From the NCBI GenBank assembly GCA_937907035.1, contig CALCTX010000305.1:1-6885 (forward strand): a stretch of 6,885 nt of DNA, read 5' to 3'. The notes beneath the pieces were generated by a model that had not been told where the DNA came from, did not search any database, and worked only from the letters and a program-made list of their open reading frames with translations. A program made the position numbers and the translations under genes. Shown one piece after another: positions 1 to 5,708 of this stretch (its first letter is position 1; every line of letters begins with the position of its first letter). This stretch comes from an uncultured Selenomonadales bacterium. Lineage in GTDB: Bacteria; Bacillota_C; Negativicutes; Selenomonadales; Selenomonadaceae.

Positions 1-416
1 TTGCTATTGTTTTTGCCGTGTTTTCGCTGGTATCTGTCAGTGGGGCTTCGGTTTGTGAGGCGGCTGAGAATGAGGCGATGCTTGGCTTTGTGAATTATGA
101 GTTTGTTATCCGTAATTATCCGGGAGTGGATGAGGTTCAAAAGAATCTTCAGGAAGCGCAGAAGGCTCTGCAGGCTGAATTTGATGCAAAGGCACCGGAG
201 CTTGATGAGGCGGCAAAGGCGGCCTTACAGCGTAATTTAAGTGTTGAGCTTGCCAAGAAGCACGCTGAGATTATGAAGCCGGTTCAGGAAAAGATTGCCA
301 AGGCCGTAGCTGCTGCCGCAAAGAAAAAAGGAATTCGCCAGGTTGTAAAGATTGAAGCAATGCTTTATGGCGGCGTAGATCTTACGCGTGATGTTATTGA
401 GGCCTTGAAGGAATAA
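1..416 (+). CDS. Skp/OmpH-family periplasmic chaperone, 5'-truncated
   Basis: Probable periplasmic chaperone of the Skp/OmpH family, which holds unfolded outer-membrane proteins on their way to assembly. The reading frame is open from base 3 to the window edge, so the gene starts outside; the GTG at 18 lies inside a hydrophobic signal-peptide stretch and is probably not the start. Visible residues are the end of a signal peptide (AIVFAVFSLVSVSGAS), a likely cleavage region around CEAAENEA, then the family opening MLGFVNYEFVIRNYPG. A long Ala/Lys/Glu-rich helical section that looks like coiled coil follows, and a C-terminal GGVDLTRDVIEAL motif like that of OmpH-like proteins in diderm Firmicutes. 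About 137 residues are visible; the family usually has 150-170, so only a short N-terminal piece is missing. In Negativicutes such genes often sit near bamA and lpx genes, but no such neighbour follows here. The family call is firm; the exact client proteins are inference. Confidence 0.85.
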   Translation, partial: AIVFAVFSLVSVSGASVCEAAENEAMLGFVNYEFVIRNYPGVDEVQKNLQEAQKALQAEFDAKAPELDEAAKAALQRNLSVELAKKHAEIMKPVQEKIAKAVAAAAKKKGIRQVVKIEAMLYGGVDLTRDVIEALKE

Positions 417-432
417 TTGCGGAGGTTCATCT

Positions 433-480
433 TTGATACAGCAGTTGCCTTTGCAGACCTGTGTATTGAATGAGCGATAG
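433..480 (+). other. Possible 15-codon ORF with strong ribosome binding site
   Basis: Directly after the ompH stop there is a clean GGAGG (421-425), and seven bases later a TTG opens a 15-codon frame (MIQQLPLQTCVLNER, stop TAG 478-480). The spacing is right for translation initiation, but TTG starts are weak and so short a frame can arise by chance. It may be a short translated peptide, a decayed remnant of a gene that once followed ompH, or nothing. I do not recognise the peptide. Confidence 0.2.
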
Positions 481-498
481 AAAAAACTGTGATTGTTG

Positions 499-537
499 AA
501 ATCAGTTGCAAAATATTATTTTCAACTGATTTTTTTT
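499..537 (+). terminator. Intrinsic terminator after ompH
   Basis: A perfect 10-base inverted repeat, AAATCAGTTG (499-508) and CAACTGATTT (523-532), closes a 14-base AT-rich loop, in which AAAAT/ATTTT could pair further with a bulged C. The right arm runs into eight consecutive T (530-537). It lies about 80 bases after the ompH stop and 45 bases before the zur start, the usual place for a rho-independent terminator of the ompH transcript. The stem is AT-rich, so efficiency may be moderate. Because it is long, symmetric and close to zur, it could also serve as a protein-binding site. Confidence 0.75.
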
Positions 538-565
538 ATGTTAGTATAAATAAGAAAATTACTAT
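519..565 (+). promoter_or_regulatory. Candidate zur promoter and operator region
   Basis: A promoter for zur is expected here because a terminator precedes it. The best fit I see is a weak -35 TTTTCA (519-524), 17 bases of spacer and -10 TAGTAT (542-547); an alternative -10 is TATAAA (545-550). An imperfect dyad, TAGTA (542-546) with TACTA (560-564), spans the region just after the -10 and would suit autoregulation by Zur, but it does not match the classical Fur/Zur 7-1-7 box well. Both assignments are tentative. Confidence 0.3.
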
Positions 566-581
566 TTAGGAGAATATAGCT

Positions 582-1034
582 ATGATAGATAATAAAAAAA
601 CAGCGGATATTGAAAATGCCCTAAGTGTGCTGCGGGATAAGGGCTTCAAGGTTACTCCGCAAAGGCGTGCTGTTTTGGCAGCTCTATCGGAGGGGGGGCA
701 GTTCTGCAGTGCCCAAATTGTTTTGGAAATTATCAGGAGTGTCCAGCCGGATGTTTCTCTTGATACGGTATACCGCAATCTGAATATTTTTAAGGAAATT
801 GGGGTAGTGCATGAAATTGTCAAGCCGGGAGGAAATGTTTATGAGATAATAACTGCCGGGCACCACCATCATCATTTGATATGTACGGAATGTGGGAAAA
901 TGGAATGTATAGATATTTGCCCAATGAACAATCTGTACGAAAAGGAAGCGGAAAACCGGGGTTTTTTGATTACCGGTCATGTATTTGAGTTTTATGGGCT
1001 GTGCCGCAGCTGTCAGCGGAAGCAAGATAAATAG
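582..1034 (+). CDS. zur: Fur-family metalloregulator, probably zinc uptake repressor Zur
   Basis: Cytoplasmic Fur-family repressor of 150 residues, the usual length. The N-terminal winged helix carries VTPQRRAVLAAL (24-35) and the recognition-helix segment SLDTVYRNLNIF (59-70). The C-terminal dimerisation and metal domain has a run of five His (94-98), CTEC (101-104), H133 and CRSC (141-144); the two CxxC pairs are the structural Zn(Cys)4 site of the family. The end, FLITGHVFEFYGLCRSCQ, resembles Bacillus Zur more than Fur or PerR. Two further Cys (109 and 113) lie after the first pair. The start is set by AGGAG at 568-572, nine bases before ATG. The znuC- and znuB-like genes directly downstream support zinc rather than iron or peroxide sensing. 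With Zn(II) bound it would repress this operon. PerR or Fur cannot be fully excluded by sequence alone. Confidence 0.8.
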   Translation: MIDNKKTADIENALSVLRDKGFKVTPQRRAVLAALSEGGQFCSAQIVLEIIRSVQPDVSLDTVYRNLNIFKEIGVVHEIVKPGGNVYEIITAGHHHHHLICTECGKMECIDICPMNNLYEKEAENRGFLITGHVFEFYGLCRSCQRKQDK

Positions 1035-1041
1035 AAAGGCT

Positions 1042-1049
1042 GGGAAGGG
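1042..1049 (+). promoter_or_regulatory. Ribosome binding site deciding the znuC start
   Basis: The purine run GGGAAGGG lies just after the zur stop and four bases before TTG 1054, the most plausible start for the ATPase. The only in-frame ATG codons upstream (979 and 994) lie inside zur and have no ribosome binding site, and no other ATG, GTG or TTG occurs in frame before the P-loop. The spacing is short, which fits weak or coupled initiation. Confidence 0.45.
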
Positions 1050-1053
1050 CATT

Positions 1054-1845
1054 TTGTTCAGGACAATTCTTCATCATAGAGCCTTATCAGGCGGCGACTG
1101 CGCCAAATTATGCTGTACCAAAATAGAAAATTTTTCCGTAACCGCCGGTCAGCTGGATATTTTTCACAATGTAAATATTCATATTCATTGCGGTCAGCTG
1201 ACAGCACTTATAGGTCCGAACGGTGCAGGGAAAAGTACGCTTTTGAAAGCAATTCTGGGGGAGGTTGAGCATAGCGGCTCTCTGCACTATATAGATGCAA
1301 AGGGCGAGCATACCGGCCATCCGGTAATAGGATATGTTCCGCAGTATCTTGATTTCGATGTCAGCGCGCCTATCAGTGTGCAGGATATGTTTATGGCCTG
1401 TCTTGCAAAACGGCCGGTCTGGCTTATGCCGGCGGGCTCTGTAAGGGAAAGGGCGTTAAAGGGACTGGCAAAGGTAAGAGCCGAGTATTTGATTGACAGG
1501 CGCCTCGGTGCTCTCTCGGGTGGAGAGCTGCAGCGGGTCTTGCTGGCGCTGGCTCTTGACCCGTTGCCGGACTTGCTCTTGCTGGATGAGCCGGTCTCGG
1601 GAGTAGACCACAACGGACTTGAGCTTTTTTATGAGATAGTTTCAGAGCTGAGGGAAAAAGAGGATATATCGATTATTCTTATTTCCCATGATTTGAATTT
1701 AGTATATAAGCATGCTGACCAGGTTGTTCTTCTGAATCATGAGGTAATAGTCAGTGGAACTCCGGAGCAGGTATTTTCTGATGAGCGGACAAGAAATATA
1801 TTTGGGGTGCTGACTATGGACAGCAATAAAGGCGGTGAAAGGTAA
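1054..1845 (+). CDS. znuC: Zinc ABC transporter ATP-binding protein, ZnuC-like
   Basis: ATPase subunit that drives metal uptake through the ZnuB-like permease encoded next; it acts at the cytoplasmic face of the inner membrane. Taking TTG 1054 as start gives 263 residues. Motifs in order: Walker A GPNGAGKST (54-62), Q-loop in YVPQ (Q97), signature LSGGE (154-158), Walker B LLLLDEP with D178/E179, D-loop SGVD, and switch His in SHD (H212). The sequence fits the metal-type (Zn/Mn) ATPase family. Unusual is an N-terminal extension of about 25 residues before the first strand, containing HH, one Cys and a CC pair (DCAKLCC), which looks able to bind metal. The gene begins about 20 bases after zur and ends in TAATG, overlapping znuB by one base, so the three genes look like one operon. 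Zinc as substrate is inferred from zur; manganese or iron remains possible. An ATG at 979 would overlap zur by 56 bases and is rejected. Confidence 0.82.
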   Translation: MFRTILHHRALSGGDCAKLCCTKIENFSVTAGQLDIFHNVNIHIHCGQLTALIGPNGAGKSTLLKAILGEVEHSGSLHYIDAKGEHTGHPVIGYVPQYLDFDVSAPISVQDMFMACLAKRPVWLMPAGSVRERALKGLAKVRAEYLIDRRLGALSGGELQRVLLALALDPLPDLLLLDEPVSGVDHNGLELFYEIVSELREKEDISIILISHDLNLVYKHADQVVLLNHEVIVSGTPEQVFSDERTRNIFGVLTMDSNKGGER

Positions 1846-2690
1846 TGCTTGAAGCAATTTATTCCTTGCTCGATATTTTGCCGTTTGCCTGTCTGGAGCA
1901 TAATTTTATGAAGAATGCATTTCTGGCGGTCATACTTGTTACGCCGGTATTTGGTCTGCTGAGTACAATGGTGGTTTCCAACCGTATGGCTTTTTTTTCT
2001 GATTCGCTCGGTCATGGTGCGTTTACCGGATTGGCAATCGGGGTAATGCTTGGCGGCATTTCACCTTTTATGTCGTTGATAGTATTTTCAATATTGTTTT
2101 CCTTTTTGATTACCTATATAAAAAGGAAAAGCACGGTATCTACTGACACGGTTATAGGGGTGTTTTCCTCTACTGCTATTGCATTCGGGCTGATGCTTCT
2201 TTCCCGCGGCGGGTCGTTTAATAAGTTCTCATCCTATTTGATAGGAGATGTTCTCAGTATTGCAGAGGAAGACCTGCTGATGCTGTTTTTTATATTGATA
2301 GGCGTTATTATTGTGTGGGGAATAATTTTTAACAAGCTTTTGGTTTTGTCAGTAAATCCTGTTTTTGCGCGCAGCCGCGGAATTTCTGTTTTACAGATTG
2401 AAAGTATTTTTGCCGCTTTACTGGCGGTGATTGTTGCGGTCAGCATTCAGTGGGTGGGATTATTGATTATAAATTCTCTTTTGGTGCTTCCGGCGGCTGT
2501 GGCAAGAAATCTGTCAAACAATGTAAAGAGTTATCACCTGATTTCGATTGCCGGGGCTATGCTTTATGGTATTTGCGGGCTGGTAATGGCATATTATCTT
2601 GATATGGCAGCCGGGGCCAGCATTGTCTCGGTGGCGGCAATATGCTTTTTTATCTCTCTTTTATTGCGGCCGTATTTTGTCCGGGGGTAA
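1845..2690 (+). CDS. znuB: Zinc ABC transporter permease, ZnuB-like (ABC-3 family)
   Basis: Inner-membrane permease of the ABC-3 family for zinc, manganese or iron, 281 residues, the normal length. It is almost wholly hydrophobic with roughly eight membrane segments. Family landmarks are VVSNRMAFFSDSLGHGAFTG (43-62), the cytoplasmic IKRKSTVSTDTVIGVFSSTAIA region (92-113), GLLIINSLLVLPAAVARNLS (205-224), the coupling stretch that meets the ATPase, and YYLDMAAGASIVSV near the C-terminus. The start ATG overlaps the znuC stop (TAATG), with AAAGG at 1838-1842 as a nearby ribosome binding site, so translation is probably coupled. With ZnuC it forms the membrane core of the importer. No substrate-binding protein gene is adjacent, so a ZnuA must come from elsewhere. 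Substrate identity rests on the Zur neighbour. Confidence 0.87.
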   Translation: MLEAIYSLLDILPFACLEHNFMKNAFLAVILVTPVFGLLSTMVVSNRMAFFSDSLGHGAFTGLAIGVMLGGISPFMSLIVFSILFSFLITYIKRKSTVSTDTVIGVFSSTAIAFGLMLLSRGGSFNKFSSYLIGDVLSIAEEDLLMLFFILIGVIIVWGIIFNKLLVLSVNPVFARSRGISVLQIESIFAALLAVIVAVSIQWVGLLIINSLLVLPAAVARNLSNNVKSYHLISIAGAMLYGICGLVMAYYLDMAAGASIVSVAAICFFISLLLRPYFVRG

Positions 2691-2752
2691 CTTTTGGTAC
2701 AGGCAATCAGAGTTATTTATCCGTATATTTTGAGGTTGAGGAGAAGCTTATT

Positions 2753-2908
2753 ATGAATAAGGGCGGATTTAGCTGGAAACGCTTGCTTGGTATTTCCGGG
2801 ATGAAGAGTAAAATATCAAGAAAGACAGGTATACCGATGACAAAATCCGGCGTTGAACGGAAGATAGGAGCAATGGTTATTGACCTGATATTCGGAAAGA
2901 AAAAATAG
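2753..2908 (+). CDS. Small basic protein of unknown function (51 aa)
   Basis: A 51-residue protein with ATG at 2753, preceded by AGGAG (2739-2743) at nine bases. The same frame is open further upstream, to an ATG at 2642 inside znuB, but the good ribosome binding site favours 2753. The protein is strongly basic (many Lys and Arg) with an N-terminal FSWKRLLGISGMKSKISRK, a central TGIPMTKSGVERKIG and a short hydrophobic end AMVIDLIF before GKKK. From memory, small Firmicute proteins with a GIS..K..I.R..GIP.TKSG..RKIG pattern exist, annotated as hypothetical. No signal peptide or full membrane span is seen. It lies 62 bases after znuB and could be the last gene of the zinc operon, since no convincing promoter separates them. 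Function unknown; nucleic-acid or membrane-surface binding would fit the charge but is only a guess. Confidence 0.65.
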   Translation: MNKGGFSWKRLLGISGMKSKISRKTGIPMTKSGVERKIGAMVIDLIFGKKK

Positions 2909-2950
2909 CGGGCAGTATGGCTGAAACTTTTGGCAGCTGAAATGCCTGCT
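2907..2950 (+). other. Imperfect stem-loop at end of the zinc operon
   Basis: AGCGGGCA (2907-2914) can pair with TGCCTGCT (2943-2950), eight pairs with one G-U. Inside it GGCTG (2919-2923) can pair with CAGCT (2934-2938), giving a two-layer hairpin that begins within the stop codon of the small gene. No T-run follows, only GAAGAAGAAAATA, so it is not a standard intrinsic terminator. It could be a weak terminator or an mRNA 3' end stabiliser, or be fortuitous. Confidence 0.3.
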
Positions 2951-2965
2951 GAAGAAGAAAATACT

Positions 2966-2995
2966 TTGCATTTTCTTGAACTAAAGCATTATAAT
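2966..2995 (+). promoter_or_regulatory. Promoter of the potABCD operon
   Basis: A perfect -10 TATAAT (2990-2995) is preceded, after 18 bases, by a -35-like TTGCAT (2966-2971). Transcription would begin near 3002, leaving a leader of about 40 bases before potA with AAAGGG (3028-3033) as ribosome binding site. The same -35 variant occurs in the tRNA promoter at the right end of the window, which supports its use by the housekeeping sigma factor. No operator or riboswitch structure is evident in the short leader. Confidence 0.6.
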
Positions 2996-3040
2996 ATATG
3001 TATGTGTGTCTTTTTATCGAAGTTTTGAAAGGGATATAAT

Positions 3041-4090
3041 ATGCAGGAACAGGGAATAATTGACATTGTTGATCTGACAAAATTTTTTGGCGATAATATG
3101 ATTTTGAATAAAATAAATCTTCATATCAGAAGGAATGAATTTCTGACACTTTTGGGCCCGTCCGGTGGCGGAAAAACGACGCTTCTGCGGATTATTGCCG
3201 GTTTTGAGCAGGCTACTGACGGGCAGGTCCTTTTTGAGGGAAAAGATATCGGACCGATACCGCCATACCAACGTAAGATAAATACAGTGTTTCAGAAGCA
3301 TGCGTTGTTTCCGCATATGAATGTTTTTGATAATGTTGCGTTTGGCCTGAATATAAAAAAGATCCCTAAGGCTGAGATTGTTGAGCGGGTAAGTAAGATG
3401 CTGGCATTGGTCAATATGACCGGTTTTGAGGAGCGGTCGGTTGATTCGCTTTCCGGCGGTCAGCAGCAGCGTGTTGCAATTGTCAGAGCATTGATAAATG
3501 AGCCGGAAGTATTGCTTCTTGATGAACCTCTCAGTGCGCTTGACCTTAAGCTGCGCAAGGATATGCAGGTTGAGTTGAAACGCATTCAAAAGACAGTCGG
3601 TTCTACATTTATTTATGTTACTCACGATCAGGAAGAAGCTTTGACGATGAGTGATACGGTGGTTGTCTTTAATGAGGGTAAGATTCAACAGATCGGTTCA
3701 CCGCAGGATATTTATAATGAGCCGGTAAATCCGTTTGTAGCTGATTTTATTGGTGAGAGCAATATTTTGGCAGGGGAAATGCTTCGTGACGGAATGGTTT
3801 CGTTTGCCGGTCATGATTTTGTCTGTGTTGACCGGGGATTTGGGGAGAATGTTCCGGTTGATATTGTTGTCAGACCGGAGGATGTTGTCATTGTTCCTGC
3901 GGAACAGGGCGTTTTGCAGGGCGTAGTTGAGACCGTTACGTTTAAGGGCGTTCATTTTGAGATGACTATCCGTTCGGCCGATGATTATCTGTGGCTGGTA
4001 CGAAGTACAGCAATGACTCCGGTTGGTGAGGCTGTCGGTATGAATATCGGGCCGGATGAGATCCATGTTATGAGGAAGGTGACGGCTTGA
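3041..4090 (+). CDS. potA: Spermidine/putrescine ABC transporter ATP-binding protein PotA
   Basis: ATPase of the polyamine importer, cytoplasmic and docking onto PotB and PotC; 349 residues, close to the family norm. Motifs: Walker A GPSGGGKTT (39-47, with Gly where Cys is common in GPSGCGKT), Q-loop VFQ (Q85) followed by ALFPHM, signature LSGGQQQRVAIVRA (137-150; the usual form is RVAIARA), Walker B LLLDEP (158-163), D-loop SALD and switch His H195 in THDQEEAL. The segment IYNEPVNPFVADFIGESN (224-241) is typical of PotA-type ATPases. The C-terminal part from about residue 245 is the TOBE-like regulatory domain, with VVRPEDV (276-282). ATG 3041 has AAAGGG seven bases upstream. It is the first gene of potABCD, and its stop overlaps potB. 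The order A-B-C-D and the downstream PotD support polyamine as substrate over other substrates of this ATPase group. Confidence 0.92.
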   Translation: MQEQGIIDIVDLTKFFGDNMILNKINLHIRRNEFLTLLGPSGGGKTTLLRIIAGFEQATDGQVLFEGKDIGPIPPYQRKINTVFQKHALFPHMNVFDNVAFGLNIKKIPKAEIVERVSKMLALVNMTGFEERSVDSLSGGQQQRVAIVRALINEPEVLLLDEPLSALDLKLRKDMQVELKRIQKTVGSTFIYVTHDQEEALTMSDTVVVFNEGKIQQIGSPQDIYNEPVNPFVADFIGESNILAGEMLRDGMVSFAGHDFVCVDRGFGENVPVDIVVRPEDVVIVPAEQGVLQGVVETVTFKGVHFEMTIRSADDYLWLVRSTAMTPVGEAVGMNIGPDEIHVMRKVTA

Positions 4091-4908
4091 TGGGCAGACG
4101 ATGGCTGGTATATCCTTATCATTTATGGATGTTGTTGTTTACGGTCATTCCATTGTTGCTGATAGTTTATTATGCTTTTTTTGATGCCAAGGAAATGCAG
4201 TTTTCACTGAAGTATTTTAAACAGGCTGCCGGGCCTATGTATCTCGGAGTGTTGGCTCATTCTGTATGGCTGGCTGCTTTGGCAACGGCGATTTGCTTGT
4301 TGGTAGGATATCCAATGGCGTATATTTTGACAAAAGCGCCGAAAAAGTACCGTAATATTATGGTCATGTTTTTGGTCATTCCGATGTGGATGAGTTTTTT
4401 GTTAAGGACGTATTCTTGGATGGCACTTTTGGAGCGTAAAGGACTTATCAATACATTTTTAGCCTGGCTGAATTTGCCGCCAATCAATATTCTGTATACT
4501 GATTATGCGGTATTGTTGGGAATGGTTTATAATTTTTTGCCGTTTATGATCTTGCCGATATATTCGGTGCTTATCAAACTGGACCGCAGTTATCTTGAGG
4601 CTGCGGCCGATCTCGGGGCTGATGCCTGGACTTCATTTTGGAAGGTAGTCTTTCCGCTCAGTATGCCGGGAGTATATTCCGGAATTTTGATGGTATTTAT
4701 GCCGGCGGTTACGACCTTTGTTATTTCGCGTTTGCTGGGCGGTGGCCAGTATATGTTGATCGGCAATGTTATTGAGCAGCAATTTTTGTCGATCGGCAAT
4801 TGGGGCTTCGGTTCGGCGGTTTCTGTGCTGATGTTGATAATTATTCTTGTCAGTATGGGATTCCTTTCTCGTTCGCGTAAAGATGCGGGAGGAGGGGTAT
4901 TCTTTTGA
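4090..4908 (+). CDS. potB: Spermidine/putrescine ABC transporter permease PotB
   Basis: First inner-membrane permease of the polyamine importer, 272 residues with about six membrane segments (near residues 12-31, 57-80, 90-110, 138-162, 195-215 and 242-260). The cytoplasmic EAA loop that contacts PotA is EAAADLGADAWTSFWKVVFP (170-189), ending with the usual LSMPG. IPMWMSFLLRTYSWMALL (97-114) and NFLPFMILPIYSVL (148-161) are typical PotB stretches. The chosen start is the ATG at 4090, whose first base is the last base of the potA stop (TGATG). A TTG one codon earlier (4087) is an alternative: AGGAAGG at 4073-4079 is ten bases from the ATG and seven from the TTG. The overlap implies translational coupling with potA. 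It pairs with PotC to form the heterodimeric channel. Confidence 0.92.
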   Translation: MGRRWLVYPYHLWMLLFTVIPLLLIVYYAFFDAKEMQFSLKYFKQAAGPMYLGVLAHSVWLAALATAICLLVGYPMAYILTKAPKKYRNIMVMFLVIPMWMSFLLRTYSWMALLERKGLINTFLAWLNLPPINILYTDYAVLLGMVYNFLPFMILPIYSVLIKLDRSYLEAAADLGADAWTSFWKVVFPLSMPGVYSGILMVFMPAVTTFVISRLLGGGQYMLIGNVIEQQFLSIGNWGFGSAVSVLMLIIILVSMGFLSRSRKDAGGGVFF

Positions 4909-5690
4909 TGACACTTTTAAAACGTTCTTATGTTGCGCTGATATTCGGTTTCCTTTATATCCCGATTTTGGTGCTGATCTTGTTTTCGTTTAATGCATCA
5001 AAATCACGCGGAGTTTGGGAAGGCTTTACGTTTAAGTGGTATGAGGCATTGCTGGACAGCAGTGATATCCTGAATGCGTTATATAATACTTTGTCGATAG
5101 CAGTGATCGCTTCTGTTGTGGCAACGTTTATCGGGACATTGGCCGCATTTGCGATGTATAAGGATATGCGACGGTTGGAAAAGCAGATCGTTATGAATCT
5201 GACTTATCTGCCGGTTTTAAATCCGGATATTGTTACCGGTATTTCGCTCATGCTGTTGTTTATTTTCGTCAAGATGGATCTGGGGTTTGGTTCTATGTTG
5301 CTGGCACATATTATTTTTAGTGTGCCGTATGTTATCTTGACGGTTTTGCCGAAGCTGCGGCAGTTTGACAAGAGTGTTTATGAAGCGGCTCTTGATCTGG
5401 GAGCGACACCAGCTTATGCGTTTCGTCGGATCGTGTTGCCGGATATCATGCCGGGGATCATTACCGGTGCGTTGTTCGCTTTTACGTTGTCAATCGATGA
5501 TTTTGTCATCAGCTTTTTCACGACCGGTTCAGGGATAAATAATTTGTCGATACTGATCTATTCAATGGCTCGACGGGGAATTCACCCGACGATCAATGCT
5601 TTGTCAACGCTTTTATTTTTGACAGTATTGGTATTGTTATTAGCGGTTAATTTCCAGATGGCCCGGGATAAAAAAAGGAAAAAAGCATAA
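4908..5690 (+). CDS. potC: Spermidine/putrescine ABC transporter permease PotC
   Basis: Second permease of the polyamine channel, 260 residues, about six membrane segments and a highly basic C-terminal tail (DKKRKKA), which should be cytoplasmic. The EAA loop is EAALDLGATPAYAFRRIVLP (159-178), followed by DIMPGIITG. The SIDDFVISFFTTG stretch (195-207) and LNPDIVTGISLMLLF (104-118) are hallmarks of PotC. The ATG at 4908 overlaps the potB stop as TGATG; as at the potA-potB junction, a TTG stands one codon earlier (4905). A very purine-rich GGGAGGAGGGG (4887-4897) lies upstream as ribosome binding site. It is followed after 18 bases by potD. Nothing is missing compared with the family. Confidence 0.92.
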   Translation: MTLLKRSYVALIFGFLYIPILVLILFSFNASKSRGVWEGFTFKWYEALLDSSDILNALYNTLSIAVIASVVATFIGTLAAFAMYKDMRRLEKQIVMNLTYLPVLNPDIVTGISLMLLFIFVKMDLGFGSMLLAHIIFSVPYVILTVLPKLRQFDKSVYEAALDLGATPAYAFRRIVLPDIMPGIITGALFAFTLSIDDFVISFFTTGSGINNLSILIYSMARRGIHPTINALSTLLFLTVLVLLLAVNFQMARDKKRKKA

Positions 5691-5708
5691 ATTTTAGGAG
5701 GCAAAAGA

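Noticed and set aside
850..880. Five consecutive His codons as a possible engineered tag
   Set aside because: They lie inside the metal-binding domain at the place of the conserved His-rich motif of Fur-family proteins, so they are native.
684..1052. Minus-strand frame opposite zur
   Set aside because: The plus-strand zur is fully conserved with all family motifs; the opposite frame shows no motif and no ribosome binding site.
979..1053. ATG 979 or ATG 994 as znuC start
   Set aside because: Both lie inside the zur C-terminal coding region, encode residues unlike any ATPase N-terminus and lack a ribosome binding site.
1142..1200. Repeated CGGTCAGCTG in znuC
   Set aside because: Two short copies, each coding GQL in a conserved frame; best explained by chance.
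2642..2752. Upstream extension of the small basic protein into znuB
   Set aside because: The extra 37 residues overlap znuB in another frame; the good ribosome binding site lies before ATG 2753.
2996..3040. Possible riboswitch or polyamine-responsive leader before potA
   Set aside because: The predicted leader is only about 40 bases and has no stable hairpin or known aptamer pattern.
3014..3688. Long open frame of 224 codons on the minus strand opposite potA
   Set aside because: It lies wholly opposite the conserved potA coding sequence, shows no recognisable domain and has low-complexity composition typical of an antisense shadow.
4755..4802. Direct repeat GATCGGCAAT, two copies 35 bases apart in potB
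   Set aside because: Both copies encode similar residues (LIGN and SIGN) in one conserved gene; only ten bases, no further structure.
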